64,000 nt of DNA, from the NCBI RefSeq assembly GCF_028288465.1, contig NZ_JAQBNR010000021.1, positions 186,001-250,000 on the forward strand, written 5' to 3'. The translations under genes were made by a program, and so were the position numbers. The stretch is from Ferruginibacter sp. (GTDB taxonomy: Bacteria; Bacteroidota; Bacteroidia; Chitinophagales; Chitinophagaceae). The notes beneath the pieces were generated by a model. That model searched no databases and was not told the DNA's origin. It saw nothing but the letters and a program-made list of their open reading frames with translations. Positions 25,259-34,348 of the stretch are shown here, piece after piece; position 1 is the stretch's first letter; every line of letters starts with the position of its first letter.

Positions 25259-26626
25259 ATGAAAAATACCTCAGATTCCTCTCGCAGAAATTTCATTAAA
25301 AAAATGGCCGGCGCCTCTGCAGCAATTGCTGTGGGTAATGCCGCGTTTGCTACTCAAGCAAATAATAACTACTTCGAAAAGCTGCACCGCAACCCCTTGA
25401 GCGCAAACGATAAAATAAACTTCGCCCTGATAGGTGCAGGAGGCATGGGCACTCAGGATGTTATCACAGCCTTAAAAACGCCCAATGTAAAACTGGTAGC
25501 CGTATGTGACCTGTACAAAGGCCGTTTAAAAGACGCTACTACCAAATGGGGCAATGATCTTTTTTTAACGCAACACTACAAAGAAATTTTAAGTCGTAAA
25601 GATGTGGATGCGGTCATCATCGCAACACCCGATCACTGGCATCAGCAAATTTCTATCGACGCCATGCGTGCCGGTAAACATGTGTATTGCGAGAAACCAA
25701 TGGTACATGCCATCACAGAAGGACCTGCCGTAATAAAAGCGCAAACGGAGACAGGAAAAGTGTTCCAGGTGGGCAGCCAGGGCGTTTCTTCACTGGGTAA
25801 TGAAAAGGCAAAACAGTTATTAAAGGATGGTGCCATCGGTACATTAAATTATGCAGAAGGTTTTTGGGCCAGGCACTCTCCTACAGGCGCCTGGCAATAC
25901 CCAATTCCTGCCGATGCTTCAACAGATACCGTTGACTGGGAAACCTATATCAGCAACACCACCAAACGTCCGTTTGATGCTACCCGTTTTTTCAGGTGGA
26001 GAAATTACAGGGATTATGGAACCGGCATGGCGGGTGATCTTTTTGTGCACTTGTTCTCAAGTCTTCATTTTATTACCAACTCTTACGGCCCTAATAAAAT
26101 ATATGCTGCCGGCGGCTTACGCTACTGGAAAGACGGCCGTGAAGTACCCGACGTTTTGTTGGGAACATTTGATTATCCGCAAAGCGTTGCCCATGCTCCT
26201 TTCAATCTTTCCCTGCGTTGTAATTTTGTAGATGGCACCAGCGGTACCACTTACCTAAAACTGGTAGGCAGCGAAGGCAGCATGGATGTAACGTGGGATA
26301 GTGTTACTTTAAAAAGAAATAAAACAACCGAAACAGATGATCCTTTCCTGATTGAGCAAATGAAAAAAGCAGGTACCCCACTCAGTGACCGAAAGAGAAT
26401 TTTGCCTCCGGAAGAATACACGTTTGCTGCGGAAAAAGATTACCTCGGCGGACCATATGATCATTTTGTCAACTTTTTTACAGCTATACGCAATGGCGGA
26501 AAGGTTGCGGAAGACGCCATATTTGCCTACAGGGCTGCTGCGCCTGCCTTACTTTGCAACGACAGTTTTAACCAGGACACCGCCATGCTTTGGAACCCAG
26601 AAACAATGCAGTTAGTAAAAAAATAA
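25259..26626 (+). CDS. Tat-exported Gfo/Idh/MocA-family oxidoreductase
   Basis: The N-terminus carries the twin-arginine motif SRRNFIKK (residues 8-15) and a hydrophobic segment, so the folded, cofactor-loaded enzyme is exported to the periplasm. The Rossmann loop is LIGAGGMGTQD (about residue 57-67), with CDLYKGR, VIIATPDHWHQ and the catalytic lysine in YCEKPMVH. The C-terminal half is the GFO_IDH_MocA domain with YRDYGTGMAGDLFVH and YLGGPYDHFVNF. Such enzymes oxidise or reduce the C3 of sugars with bound NAD. It is paired with the DUF1080 protein, giving a likely 3-keto-sugar route. A terminator follows. Confidence 0.92.
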   Translation: MKNTSDSSRRNFIKKMAGASAAIAVGNAAFATQANNNYFEKLHRNPLSANDKINFALIGAGGMGTQDVITALKTPNVKLVAVCDLYKGRLKDATTKWGNDLFLTQHYKEILSRKDVDAVIIATPDHWHQQISIDAMRAGKHVYCEKPMVHAITEGPAVIKAQTETGKVFQVGSQGVSSLGNEKAKQLLKDGAIGTLNYAEGFWARHSPTGAWQYPIPADASTDTVDWETYISNTTKRPFDATRFFRWRNYRDYGTGMAGDLFVHLFSSLHFITNSYGPNKIYAAGGLRYWKDGREVPDVLLGTFDYPQSVAHAPFNLSLRCNFVDGTSGTTYLKLVGSEGSMDVTWDSVTLKRNKTTETDDPFLIEQMKKAGTPLSDRKRILPPEEYTFAAEKDYLGGPYDHFVNFFTAIRNGGKVAEDAIFAYRAAAPALLCNDSFNQDTAMLWNPETMQLVKK

Positions 26627-26698
26627 AAAGCATCAGGATGAAAAGTATTTTTTAAAAATAGCTTTCGCCCTGCTTGCATTGGCTTAACGGAAAAAAAC

Positions 26699-26738
26699 AA
26701 AAGGCTGCAAACACAGGATTTGCTGCCTTTTTATTTTT
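26699..26738 (+). terminator. Intrinsic terminator after Gfo/Idh gene
   Basis: AAAGGCTGCAAA and TTTGCTGCCTTT form an imperfect stem (one T-T mismatch) with a seven-base loop, followed by TTTATTTTT. Confidence 0.75.
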
Positions 26739-26881
26739 AATCTATTTTTTATAATTTTCTGCAACAACACGTATACAAGTTATAAAAAATTTACCTTCGC
26801 AAAATAGTTGGTGAGATTATTGCATATATCCGGCTATTTATTATTGGCTGAGGAGTAAGACAAACTATTGCAACTTAAAAT

Positions 26882-27301
26882 TTGAACACATTGACACAAA
26901 CATATATTTTTTCAGCAGCGGCTTTCATTGCAGGTTTCATTATTGCCTGGATTGTACGCACCATTGCGATGGCAAAATTGCAGAAATCGCTTAAGAGCAC
27001 GCAGGGCTACCTGGAAAGTGCGCTGTTAAAAAAAGAAACCCTTCAAAAGGAAAATGTTCATGTGCACCAGTTAAAACAAGCTGCAGAAATGGAGTGTGAA
27101 AAAAAGCTGGAGCAAGCCAACAAGTTGAACAAAATATTGGATGAAGATATTTTATTGTTACAAAAAAGCAATGAAGAAACGGAGGCATTATTGCGACAGG
27201 GCCAACCTGCTCTACACGCCCTTAAACTCCAATTGCTTGACGCCCACAACACCATCGCCCGATACAAAGCACAACAGCAACAAGTAGGAAAAAAAGTATA
27301 A
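26882..27301 (+). CDS. Membrane-anchored coiled-coil hypothetical protein, TTG start
   Basis: The 139-residue product starts at TTG: (M)NTLTQTYIFSAAAFIAGFIIAWIVRT. It thus has a single transmembrane helix at about residues 8-27, followed by about 100 residues of Lys/Glu/Gln/Leu-rich coiled coil. An in-frame stop lies two codons upstream. The next ATG would delete the membrane helix, so TTG is preferred. Topology is likely N-out/C-in, with the coiled coil in the cytoplasm, resembling RmuC-N-terminal or DUF1043-like anchors. No specific family is recognised. Confidence 0.65.
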   Translation: MNTLTQTYIFSAAAFIAGFIIAWIVRTIAMAKLQKSLKSTQGYLESALLKKETLQKENVHVHQLKQAAEMECEKKLEQANKLNKILDEDILLLQKSNEETEALLRQGQPALHALKLQLLDAHNTIARYKAQQQQVGKKV

Positions 27302-27683
27302 TTAAGATAGTGTTCAAAAGTGAATCTTCAATTCAAAAAAAGGTTTTCATAGGATTGATAGTCAACACTAACTGGTACGGATTACTGCTGTAATACAACA
27401 GCTGAGGTTTCCCAAGAATTTAACTCAAAAAATTCATTTCTTATCATTCTTAAAATGCTAGTTTATAAAAGCATATATCACAGAATACATACTCGCCAAA
27501 AGCACTACACATTTCCAGCAATACATTTTTTTCATTTGTTTTTTATTTAGCTAACAAAGTTAGGAAGGCATATGTTTTACTGGTGTTAATAATTTATCTC
27601 TTTACCTAAATTCATTATCAAAAACCACAAGCTGTCCGGGCATACAATTTGTTTCTTTTTACAATTCACTAAATAAATTGTTT
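27302..27683. other. Gene-free AT-rich stretch
   Basis: This 382-base intergenic region has no ORF with protein-like composition, no tRNA-like or strong hairpin structure, and no exact TAnnTTTG box. It must contain the promoter of the secreted coiled-coil gene at 27684. Confidence 0.4.
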
Positions 27684-28130
27684 ATGAAAATTAAATTGAT
27701 AATCACTGCATTGATAGCCTTGCTGGCAACGGCAAATGTACATGCACAAACAGTATCAAAGGATTCTATCAATATGCTAAAACAGCAAAAGGAAGCACTA
27801 AAAATTGCCAAACGGGTAAATGAACAAAAATTAAAACTTGCTGATCTTGAAAATAGTGTAGAAAAGAAAACCCTTGATATGCAAAATAGTGCCCGTAAGG
27901 CACAGGAGTCGGCAAACAACAACGCAAAAGCTGCTGACAAATTAAGCAGCAATCCTCAAAGTGAAGGACTGGCTAACAAAGCAGATAACAAGGCTGGCGA
28001 TGCAAAAAAAGATGCGAAAAAGGCAAGAAAAGCCGAAGATGATTTAAATAAAACCCGGGATAAAATTGAAAAGTTAAGAAAGAAAATTGCTGATGATGAG
28101 TCGAAGCTTTCAGCAATGAGACCCTCGTAA
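27684..28130 (+). CDS. Secreted coiled-coil hypothetical protein
   Basis: The 148-residue product has a clear signal peptide, MKIKLIITALIALLATANVHA, cleaved before Q. The mature part is almost entirely charged heptad-like sequence (LKQQKEALKIAKRVNEQKLKLADLE and KARKAEDDLNKTRDKIEKLRKKI), predicted to be a periplasmic coiled coil. The ATG at 27684 is preferred over a TTG two codons upstream. No family identified; small helical envelope proteins of this type are common in Bacteroidota. Confidence 0.75.
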   Translation: MKIKLIITALIALLATANVHAQTVSKDSINMLKQQKEALKIAKRVNEQKLKLADLENSVEKKTLDMQNSARKAQESANNNAKAADKLSSNPQSEGLANKADNKAGDAKKDAKKARKAEDDLNKTRDKIEKLRKKIADDESKLSAMRPS

Positions 28131-28295
28131 ATAAAAGCAATTAATCTGCAAAAGCAGTGCAGATAATAACTTAATTAATGTTGACTGGTAAATTATTTTA
28201 ACGCTTAGCTTGGTTCTTAAACGCACATAAAAATATCCATCACTTAAAAAAGCTGTTTGTAAAACTTACTGCTTATCTTAAAGCAATAAAATTGT

Positions 28296-29315
28296 ATGAA
28301 AGCAGCAGTATTAATGAAAAAAGGACCAGCTCTCGACGCATTCAAAATAAGAGAAGTCCCAAAACCTGAAATTCAGCCCGGACAAGTATTGATAAAAGTA
28401 GCCGCCTTCGGGTTGAATTTTGCCGATGTTATGGCGCGGAAAGGGATGTATAAAGAAGCCCCTCCTCTGCCCGCCATTTTGGGTTATGATGTCGCTGGAA
28501 CAATAGATGAAATCGGTGCAGGTGTTACCAGTTTAAAAAAGGGTGACCGCGTTACAGCAATGACAAGGTTTGGTGGTTACGCTGAATATGCGTTAACCAA
28601 TGCGAGCGCAGTGGCTGTAATTCCAGACGAGTTGGATACAGCGACAGCAACCGCTTTAACAACACAATATTGCACGGCATTTTACGCAGCCTCCGAAATG
28701 GTGAACTTGCATACAGATGACAGTGTCTTAATTCAGTCTGGTGCTGGTGGTGTTGGTACCGCATTAATACAATTTGCCAAACACCGTGGGTGCAGGATAT
28801 TTGCCACAGCTGGTAGCGAGAGCAAGTTAAATTACCTGAAAGCGTTAGGAGTTCAGCACCCAATCAATTACAATACGCAAGACTTTGAAAAGGTGATAAG
28901 AGATGTTACTGAACAAAAAGGTGTAGATGTAATTTTTGACGCGATTGGTGGTAAGAGCATCAAAAAAGGAATTCGATCACTTGCTCCAGGTGGCCGCATT
29001 GTCTGTTATGGCGCTTCTGCATTGAATGGTAAAAATATTTTTGGTAAAATCATTACCGGACTGCAATTTGGATTCTATCATCCGGCCATGCTGATGATGC
29101 CTTCCAAATCTATTATCGGCATTAATATGCTGCAGATTGCGGACCACCAACCAGCAGTAATTCAGCGTTGTTTACAGCAGGTAATGGAACTTTATAAGGC
29201 AGGTGTATTCAAACCATCCATCGCAAAAACATTCCCTTCAACGGCAATTGGTGAGGCACATGACTTTTTGGAAAACAGGATGAGCACAGGCAAGGTTGTG
29301 GTTCGATGGGAATAA
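28296..29315 (+). CDS. Zinc-free quinone oxidoreductase-like MDR protein (VAT1-type)
   Basis: The 339-residue medium-chain dehydrogenase/reductase has the GroES-like N-terminal half (PEIQPGQVLIKVAAFGLNFADVMARKGMY, PAILGYDVAGTIDEIG, GDRVTAM). The NADPH-binding half carries LIQSGAGGVGTALIQFAKHRG. The catalytic-zinc cysteine and the four-Cys structural-zinc loop of alcohol dehydrogenases are absent, as in quinone oxidoreductases. The pattern around GFYHPAMLMMPSKSIIGINML resembles the VAT-1-like subgroup. Probably a cytosolic NADPH-dependent reductase of quinones or enones. Confidence 0.87.
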   Translation: MKAAVLMKKGPALDAFKIREVPKPEIQPGQVLIKVAAFGLNFADVMARKGMYKEAPPLPAILGYDVAGTIDEIGAGVTSLKKGDRVTAMTRFGGYAEYALTNASAVAVIPDELDTATATALTTQYCTAFYAASEMVNLHTDDSVLIQSGAGGVGTALIQFAKHRGCRIFATAGSESKLNYLKALGVQHPINYNTQDFEKVIRDVTEQKGVDVIFDAIGGKSIKKGIRSLAPGGRIVCYGASALNGKNIFGKIITGLQFGFYHPAMLMMPSKSIIGINMLQIADHQPAVIQRCLQQVMELYKAGVFKPSIAKTFPSTAIGEAHDFLENRMSTGKVVVRWE

Positions 29316-29361
29316 GTCGGAACCTGCAAAAATGATTTATAATTTGTTGAGTATATGAGGT

Positions 29362-29790
29362 TTATTTTATAAGCAGTTTGTGCAGCCGTTCAATTTCACC
29401 CTTCTCAGCCGGTGACAATACATCACCGTTATCATATTTGGATTTAAGAAACAAAACCATTTTGTGCTGGGGATATTTTACAAGAATTTCATTGATGTAT
29501 AAGCCCGATTTTTCATCTTTAATAACAACAGGCGCTGCGAAAGGCATCGGAGATTTGTAACGGGTGGGCTTTTTGAGAATGACCGCTTCCAGCGTGGCTA
29601 ATTTACCCGGTGGCATCCCGGCAACTTTAGCGGCTTTCGCATGCAGATCCTGTAACTGCTTTTTACTAAGTCCGCCCCTTTCCTGGTATTGAAATAAAAG
29701 ACTTTTTATAAAATTAGATGCGGGGTAAGCTTCCATTGTGAGTCGCAGAATATCATTAATAACATCCACCGATGGATTTTTTCTGATCAT
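29362..29790 (-). CDS. Conserved-looking hypothetical protein
   Basis: The 142-residue cytosolic protein has no signal peptide. An N-terminal helical region (SVDVINDILRLTMEAYPASNFIKSLLFQYQERGGLSKKQLQDLHAKA) is followed by a lysine/proline segment and a C-terminal helix ending LSPAEKGEIERLHKLLIK. Codon use and composition look normal. No family is recognised. It is convergent with the oxidoreductase gene. Confidence 0.65.
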   Translation of the reverse strand: MIRKNPSVDVINDILRLTMEAYPASNFIKSLLFQYQERGGLSKKQLQDLHAKAAKVAGMPPGKLATLEAVILKKPTRYKSPMPFAAPVVIKDEKSGLYINEILVKYPQHKMVLFLKSKYDNGDVLSPAEKGEIERLHKLLIK

Positions 29791-29852
29791 ATTTTTTATT
29801 TGGAGATGAAAGTAAGAAAAAAATTACGGGAACGATCATTGATGTATAACAC

Positions 29853-29897
29853 AAAAAAATGGAGTGTCCGTTTAAACACTGTTTAAATGGACACTCC
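29853..29897 (-). terminator. Strong intrinsic terminator for the 38-codon gene
   Basis: GGAGTGTCC-(A)TTTAAAC and GTTTAAACGGACACTCC form a 17-base stem with a three-base loop, one of the longest in the window. On the minus strand it is followed by ATTTTTTTG. The single non-Watson-Crick position is a possible wobble pair. It lies 27 bases after the stop of the small ORF at 29924-30040, implying that this ORF is transcribed. Confidence 0.8.
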
Positions 29898-29923
29898 ACA
29901 GATCGACCTTCACTCTCCTTTCG

Positions 29924-30040
29924 TTATACTTTTTTAGGAGACTGCTTTGCAAGTTTTACTGAGAAGTAAACAAGTGAAGCTACAGAAAGAATGAGGGTGA
30001 GGTTCAACAGCATTGAAGCGTTGTTGGGGTAATTGGTCAT
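29924..30040 (-). CDS. Small single-pass membrane peptide (38 aa)
   Basis: An ATG-to-TAA frame of 38 codons begins MTNYPNNASMLLNLT, continues with a hydrophobic helix (LLNLTLILSVASLVYFSVKL, about residues 11-30) and ends in a basic tail AKQSPKKV. The hydrophobic-then-positive layout predicts an inner-membrane peptide with its C-terminus in the cytoplasm. A strong terminator right behind it supports expression. No homologous family is named; small membrane subunits of respiratory or transport complexes look similar. Its gene occupies an otherwise unexplained 460-base gap. Confidence 0.6.
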   Translation of the reverse strand: MTNYPNNASMLLNLTLILSVASLVYFSVKLAKQSPKKV

Positions 30041-30255
30041 GGGGTAAAGATTTAGGGTTTCAGATGAATAGTTAACTGAAAAAGAAGATAATTATTGTGC
30101 TGCGTTTCTTTTTTCTGGTTTTTTGCTGTCTTTAGTTGTTAATATACAGCTACATATAAAAAAAATAGTACTTTTACTATATCACCTTTTTAAGAAAACT
30201 TAGCCTGCAAACAATAGCCGCGATAAGTTTTGTACATTTACAAAAAAATAACCTG

Positions 30256-30600
30256 ATGAAAATTTTTGTTGCTGGACTCCCATACGATCTGGATGATGAT
30301 GAACTGGTAGAAATATTTGAAAAATTTGGGACTATTATCTCTGCGAAAGTGGCTATGGATAAGGAAACCGGGAAAAGCAAGGGCTTTGGTTTTATAGAAA
30401 TGCAAAATGACGCAGAAGCACTGGACGCCATTGAGAGTCTTAATGATATTTCGTTGGGTAAAAAACCGCTTGTGGTTAAAAGAGCAGAAGAAGGCAGTTC
30501 CAGAGGCCCGGGTGCAGGACCTAATGCACGCCCGGGTGGCGGCGCTCCACGCGGTAACAATAATGGTGGATTTAACCGGGATCGCAACCGGTTTCAATAA
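30256..30600 (+). CDS. RRM-domain RNA-binding protein
   Basis: The 114-residue protein has one RNA recognition motif: RNP2 is IFVAGL (residues 3-8) and RNP1 is KGFGFIEM (42-49), between helices DDELVEIFEKFG and AEALDAIESL. A flexible Gly/Arg/Asn/Pro-rich tail (about residues 82-114) follows. This matches the small glycine-rich RNA-binding proteins widespread in Bacteroidota and cyanobacteria, thought to act as RNA chaperones or global post-transcriptional regulators. A perfect terminator follows. Confidence 0.93.
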   Translation: MKIFVAGLPYDLDDDELVEIFEKFGTIISAKVAMDKETGKSKGFGFIEMQNDAEALDAIESLNDISLGKKPLVVKRAEEGSSRGPGAGPNARPGGGAPRGNNNGGFNRDRNRFQ

Positions 30601-30615
30601 TAATTTAATTATTTA

Positions 30616-30652
30616 AAAAGGCGCAGTAATTTTAAATTACTGCGCCTTTTCC
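30616..30652. terminator. Perfect bidirectional terminator after RRM gene
   Basis: AAAAGGCGCAGTAATTT and its exact reverse complement follow each other with a two-base centre, flanked by A- and T-rich ends. It can serve both the RRM gene and the convergent DUF1456 gene. Confidence 0.85.
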
Positions 30653-30700
30653 TGTTTTGATAACCGGCTGTTACACCTTCTTATATCAATATATCAATCT

Positions 30701-30976
30701 TTATTGTTTTTTGGGAGTTTCGTCTTTCCCTTCTTTCAATCCCTGCTTCGGTTCAGGCAATTTTCCCCTCTTATAAATAATCAGCCCGTTTAAAAAATTG
30801 CGTAAAATCTGGTCACCGGCCTCAACGTATCCGGGATGATCTTCATTTCTGAAAAGATCGCCCAATGCGCCTTTGGTGATTTCAAAATCTACCAATGACA
30901 ATATTTCAATAATATCGTCATTGCGCAGCGAAAGTGCAACCCTTAATTTTTTAAGGATATCGTTATTGGTGATCAT
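30701..30976 (-). CDS. DUF1456-family protein, single-repeat form
   Basis: The 91-residue protein contains one DUF1456 unit: MITNNDILKKLRVALSLRNDDIIEILSLVDFEITKGALGDLFRNEDHPGY, then GDQILRNFLNGLIIYKRGK. The E. coli relative YehS has two such units (about 156 residues). Here the second is replaced by a charged low-complexity tail (PKQGLKEGKDETPKKQ), so the protein is half-length. Function unknown. It lies 42 bases upstream of nothing on its own strand and ends near the RRM terminator; it follows the RND pump gene's 3' side on the same strand. Confidence 0.85.
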   Translation of the reverse strand: MITNNDILKKLRVALSLRNDDIIEILSLVDFEITKGALGDLFRNEDHPGYVEAGDQILRNFLNGLIIYKRGKLPEPKQGLKEGKDETPKKQ

Positions 30977-31017
30977 AATATTTCAATTGTCAGATATAAT
31001 GGCAAAACTAAAGCTTC

Positions 31018-34000
31018 TTATCCAACATTATTTTCAAAAATAGTTTTGTCTACGTTGTCTTCATTTTCTTTTTCTTCTGTCAGCTTACTCAACTTCTTAC
31101 CGTAAGATAATTTGGTGATGAGCACAAATAAAACCGGCACCACAAAAATAGCCAGTGTTGTTGCAGCCAGCATGCCACCAAATACTGTCCAGCCGATTGT
31201 TTTACGTGATTCAGCTGCAGCACCTGTTGCAAAAGCAAGAGGAAGTACACCTAAAATAAATGCAAGCGAAGTCATAACGATAGGGCGTAGCCGCAGTTGT
31301 ACTGCCTGCAGTGTAGCATGGGTAATGTCAACACCACGATCGACCCTTTCTTTAGCAAACTCAACAATCAGGATCGCATTTTTTGCAGCGAGCCCGATTA
31401 GCGTAATCAGCCCTATCTGCGCATATACATTATTGGAAATCTTAGGTAATAGTACCAGGGTCAGTATAGATCCAAAAGCGCCAATCGGCACTGCAAATAA
31501 AACTGAAAAAGGCACGGACCAGCTTTCGTACAGGGCTGCCAGAAAAAGAAAAACAAAAACAATTGAGATGGCGAAAATAGTCACGGTGCTGCTGCCTGCT
31601 TTTATTTCTTCGCGGCTCAATCCACTAAATTCAAAGCCATACCCGGCGGGTAATTTTTTTGCTTCTTCCTGTAAAGCCTCAATCGCCTGGCCGCTGCTGA
31701 AACCAGGTTTGGGAGATCCATTGATTTCAATAGAACGGTAAATATTATAGTGCGTAATAAGCGAAGGACTCTCTATCACTTTTGAGGTCACCAATGCACT
31801 GAGTGGTATCATGCCGCCCTGGCTGTTACGAACGTAATATTTGTCCAGCTCCCCAATGGAAGAACGATAGGTGCTATCAGCCTGTGCAACCACCCTGAAG
31901 TTTCGCCCATACAAATTAAAATCATTTACGTAGCTGCTTCCAAGCAAAGTAGAAAGCGTGTTGTAAACATCTGCCACATTTACACCGAGCAATTTTGCTT
32001 TCGCCTTATCAACATCCACTTTATAACTTGGTGTATGCGTTGTAAAAAAAGTATATGCCCGGCCAATCTCCGGGCGTTTATTTACATTGCCCAAAAAGTT
32101 TTTAGCAACTGTTTCAAACTGCTGAATGTTATCTGTACTGGTTGTTTGCTGTAATTCAAAAGTAAAACCGGCAGTAGCACCCAGGCCAGGAATGGCAGGA
32201 GGAGCAATAGCGAGTATCCTTGCTTCCTTTATATCACTCGTTCGTTGCTGTATTGCATCGATAATGCTTTGCAGTTGCATCTCTTTGCTTTTCCGGTCAT
32301 CCCAGGGTTTCAGGTTGACAAACATTGTTCCCACGTTTGATTTAAAAGAAAAGCTGATAATATTTAACCCTGCCAGGCCGCCAACGGTTCTAACACCGGG
32401 AATTGCCTGAACTCTTTTTAAAACAGTCAATAGCATCTCTTTACTTCTGTTGGTAGAAGTAGCTTCGGGCATTTCATAAGTAACATATAACCGGCCTTCA
32501 TCTTCACTTGGTATAAAGCCTGTGGGTTTACTTTTAAATAAAAAGAACAAGCCAACAAATAGACAAACCAGCATGATCAACACTAATGGCGTTGCTTTTA
32601 TCCATTTACCAACGCCGGATGTATATGATGTGGTTATCTTGCCAAACCCCCTGTTAAACCAGGCAAAGAATTTTTCGAAGACATTCTTTTTAGCCGTTTC
32701 ATCTTTGGATGGCTTAAGCATAATAGAACAAAGAGCCGGCGTAAGAGATAAAGCAACAAAAGCAGATATAATTACAGACACCGCAATGGTAATAGCGAAC
32801 TGCTGGTACAACTTACCGACAATGCCCGGAATAAAACCCACGGGAACAAATACAGCAGCGAGTATCAATGCAATGGCAATAACGGGTCCGGATATATCAT
32901 TCATTGCCTTACGGGTAGCTTCTTTGGCGGATATTTTTTCATGATCCATATAATGCTGCACGGCTTCTACCACTACGATCGCATCATCCACCACAATACC
33001 AATAGCCAGCACAAATGCAAACAGTGTTAAGGTATTAATAGTAAACCCAAAAGGAATAAAGAAAATGAATGTGCCAATCAAGGAAACAGGAATGGCCAAC
33101 ACAGGAATCAACGTTGCCCGCCAGTTCTGCAAAAACAGAAATACCACGAATGTTACGAGCAATAAAGCCTCAACCAAAGTATGCAATACTTCATTGATCG
33201 AAATTTTAACCACTGAAACGGTCTCCAGCGGAATACTGTAATCAATGTCTTTCGGAAACGTCTTTTTTAATTCTGTAAGCGCTTTAGTTATTCCTTCATA
33301 AGTCTGCAATGCATTGGCGCCGGGGGCTTGGTAAACCAACACAAATGCTGCCGGTTTACCATCCACGAAAGCGTTGCTGCCGTAATCAAATTTTCCCAAC
33401 TCTACTCTTGCTACATCTTTCAAATATACAACGGTACCTGTTGCCGGAACTGTACGAACAATAATATTTTCAAACTGATCCTTAGTATTGATGCGGCTGT
33501 TGGTTAATACGTTGTACTCAAAACTTTGCGCAGATGGTTGAGGATTGCCACCAATGGTTCCTGCTGCAACCTGTAAGTTTTGCTCGGTAAGGGAAGCAAG
33601 GATATCAGAAGTAGTCATGCCCAGATTAGCCAGTTTTTCAGGATTCAGCCAGATACGCATCCCAAAATCATCTGCACGGGACACAATATCTCCAACACCT
33701 GGCACCCGTTGTAAAGCGTCTTTTACATAAATGTTAGCGTAGTTACCAATAAAGGTAGCATCATGCGTTCCATTGGGTGAATAAAACGCCAATGCCACCA
33801 TAATACTTGGCACCCGTTTACGAACGGTGAGCCCCAAACGTTTTACCGCATCCGGTAACGTTGGCTGGGCAACACTCACACGGTTCTGTACGTCTAACGC
33901 TGCGATATTTACATCGGTTCCTAATTCAAAATTTACATTGATGCTACTGGCTCCACTACTACTGCTGCTGCTTGAAATGTAGGTCATGCCAGGTGTACCA

Positions 34001-34212
34001 TTCACCTGCGTTTCCATTGCGGTGGTAGTAGTTTGTTCAACCGTTTCTGCATCTGCGCCTATAAAGTTGCCTGATATAGAAACCGTTGGTGGTGTAATGT
34101 CTGGATATTGTGCAACGGGTAAAATTGTCATTGAAATAATTCCAACCAGTACAATAACAATGGATATTACAATGGCTGTTACCGGCCTCCTTATAAAAGT
34201 ATCTGCTATCAT
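31018..34212 (-). CDS. RND multidrug efflux pump (HAE1/AcrB family)
   Basis: This 1064-residue inner-membrane transporter starts with the classical MIADTFIRRPVTAIVISIVIVLVGIIS. It has the hallmarks of hydrophobe/amphiphile efflux pumps: LPVAQYPDITPPTVSISGNF, the proton-relay aspartates in LAIGIVVDDAIVVVEAV (TM4), GFIPSEDEGRLYV, and TM10-11 with GLAAKNAILIVEFAKE. It sits downstream of its fusion protein and outer-membrane channel in one minus-strand operon. It would pump drugs, dyes, bile-salt-like compounds or solvents out of the periplasm by proton exchange. Substrate range cannot be deduced. Confidence 0.96.
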   Translation of the reverse strand: MIADTFIRRPVTAIVISIVIVLVGIISMTILPVAQYPDITPPTVSISGNFIGADAETVEQTTTTAMETQVNGTPGMTYISSSSSSSGASSINVNFELGTDVNIAALDVQNRVSVAQPTLPDAVKRLGLTVRKRVPSIMVALAFYSPNGTHDATFIGNYANIYVKDALQRVPGVGDIVSRADDFGMRIWLNPEKLANLGMTTSDILASLTEQNLQVAAGTIGGNPQPSAQSFEYNVLTNSRINTKDQFENIIVRTVPATGTVVYLKDVARVELGKFDYGSNAFVDGKPAAFVLVYQAPGANALQTYEGITKALTELKKTFPKDIDYSIPLETVSVVKISINEVLHTLVEALLLVTFVVFLFLQNWRATLIPVLAIPVSLIGTFIFFIPFGFTINTLTLFAFVLAIGIVVDDAIVVVEAVQHYMDHEKISAKEATRKAMNDISGPVIAIALILAAVFVPVGFIPGIVGKLYQQFAITIAVSVIISAFVALSLTPALCSIMLKPSKDETAKKNVFEKFFAWFNRGFGKITTSYTSGVGKWIKATPLVLIMLVCLFVGLFFLFKSKPTGFIPSEDEGRLYVTYEMPEATSTNRSKEMLLTVLKRVQAIPGVRTVGGLAGLNIISFSFKSNVGTMFVNLKPWDDRKSKEMQLQSIIDAIQQRTSDIKEARILAIAPPAIPGLGATAGFTFELQQTTSTDNIQQFETVAKNFLGNVNKRPEIGRAYTFFTTHTPSYKVDVDKAKAKLLGVNVADVYNTLSTLLGSSYVNDFNLYGRNFRVVAQADSTYRSSIGELDKYYVRNSQGGMIPLSALVTSKVIESPSLITHYNIYRSIEINGSPKPGFSSGQAIEALQEEAKKLPAGYGFEFSGLSREEIKAGSSTVTIFAISIVFVFLFLAALYESWSVPFSVLFAVPIGAFGSILTLVLLPKISNNVYAQIGLITLIGLAAKNAILIVEFAKERVDRGVDITHATLQAVQLRLRPIVMTSLAFILGVLPLAFATGAAAESRKTIGWTVFGGMLAATTLAIFVVPVLFVLITKLSYGKKLSKLTEEKENEDNVDKTIFENNVG

Positions 34213-34348
34213 CGTATTTACTATTTAACCGTTAACACGGTACTATTTTATAGATGCAATAAGATTCTGTTACCGTTTCAAAATACCACAGTATAAAAAC
34301 CTGTTGCAAAATTTTGAATCAAAGATTATGTTGTACCAATCAATGGCT

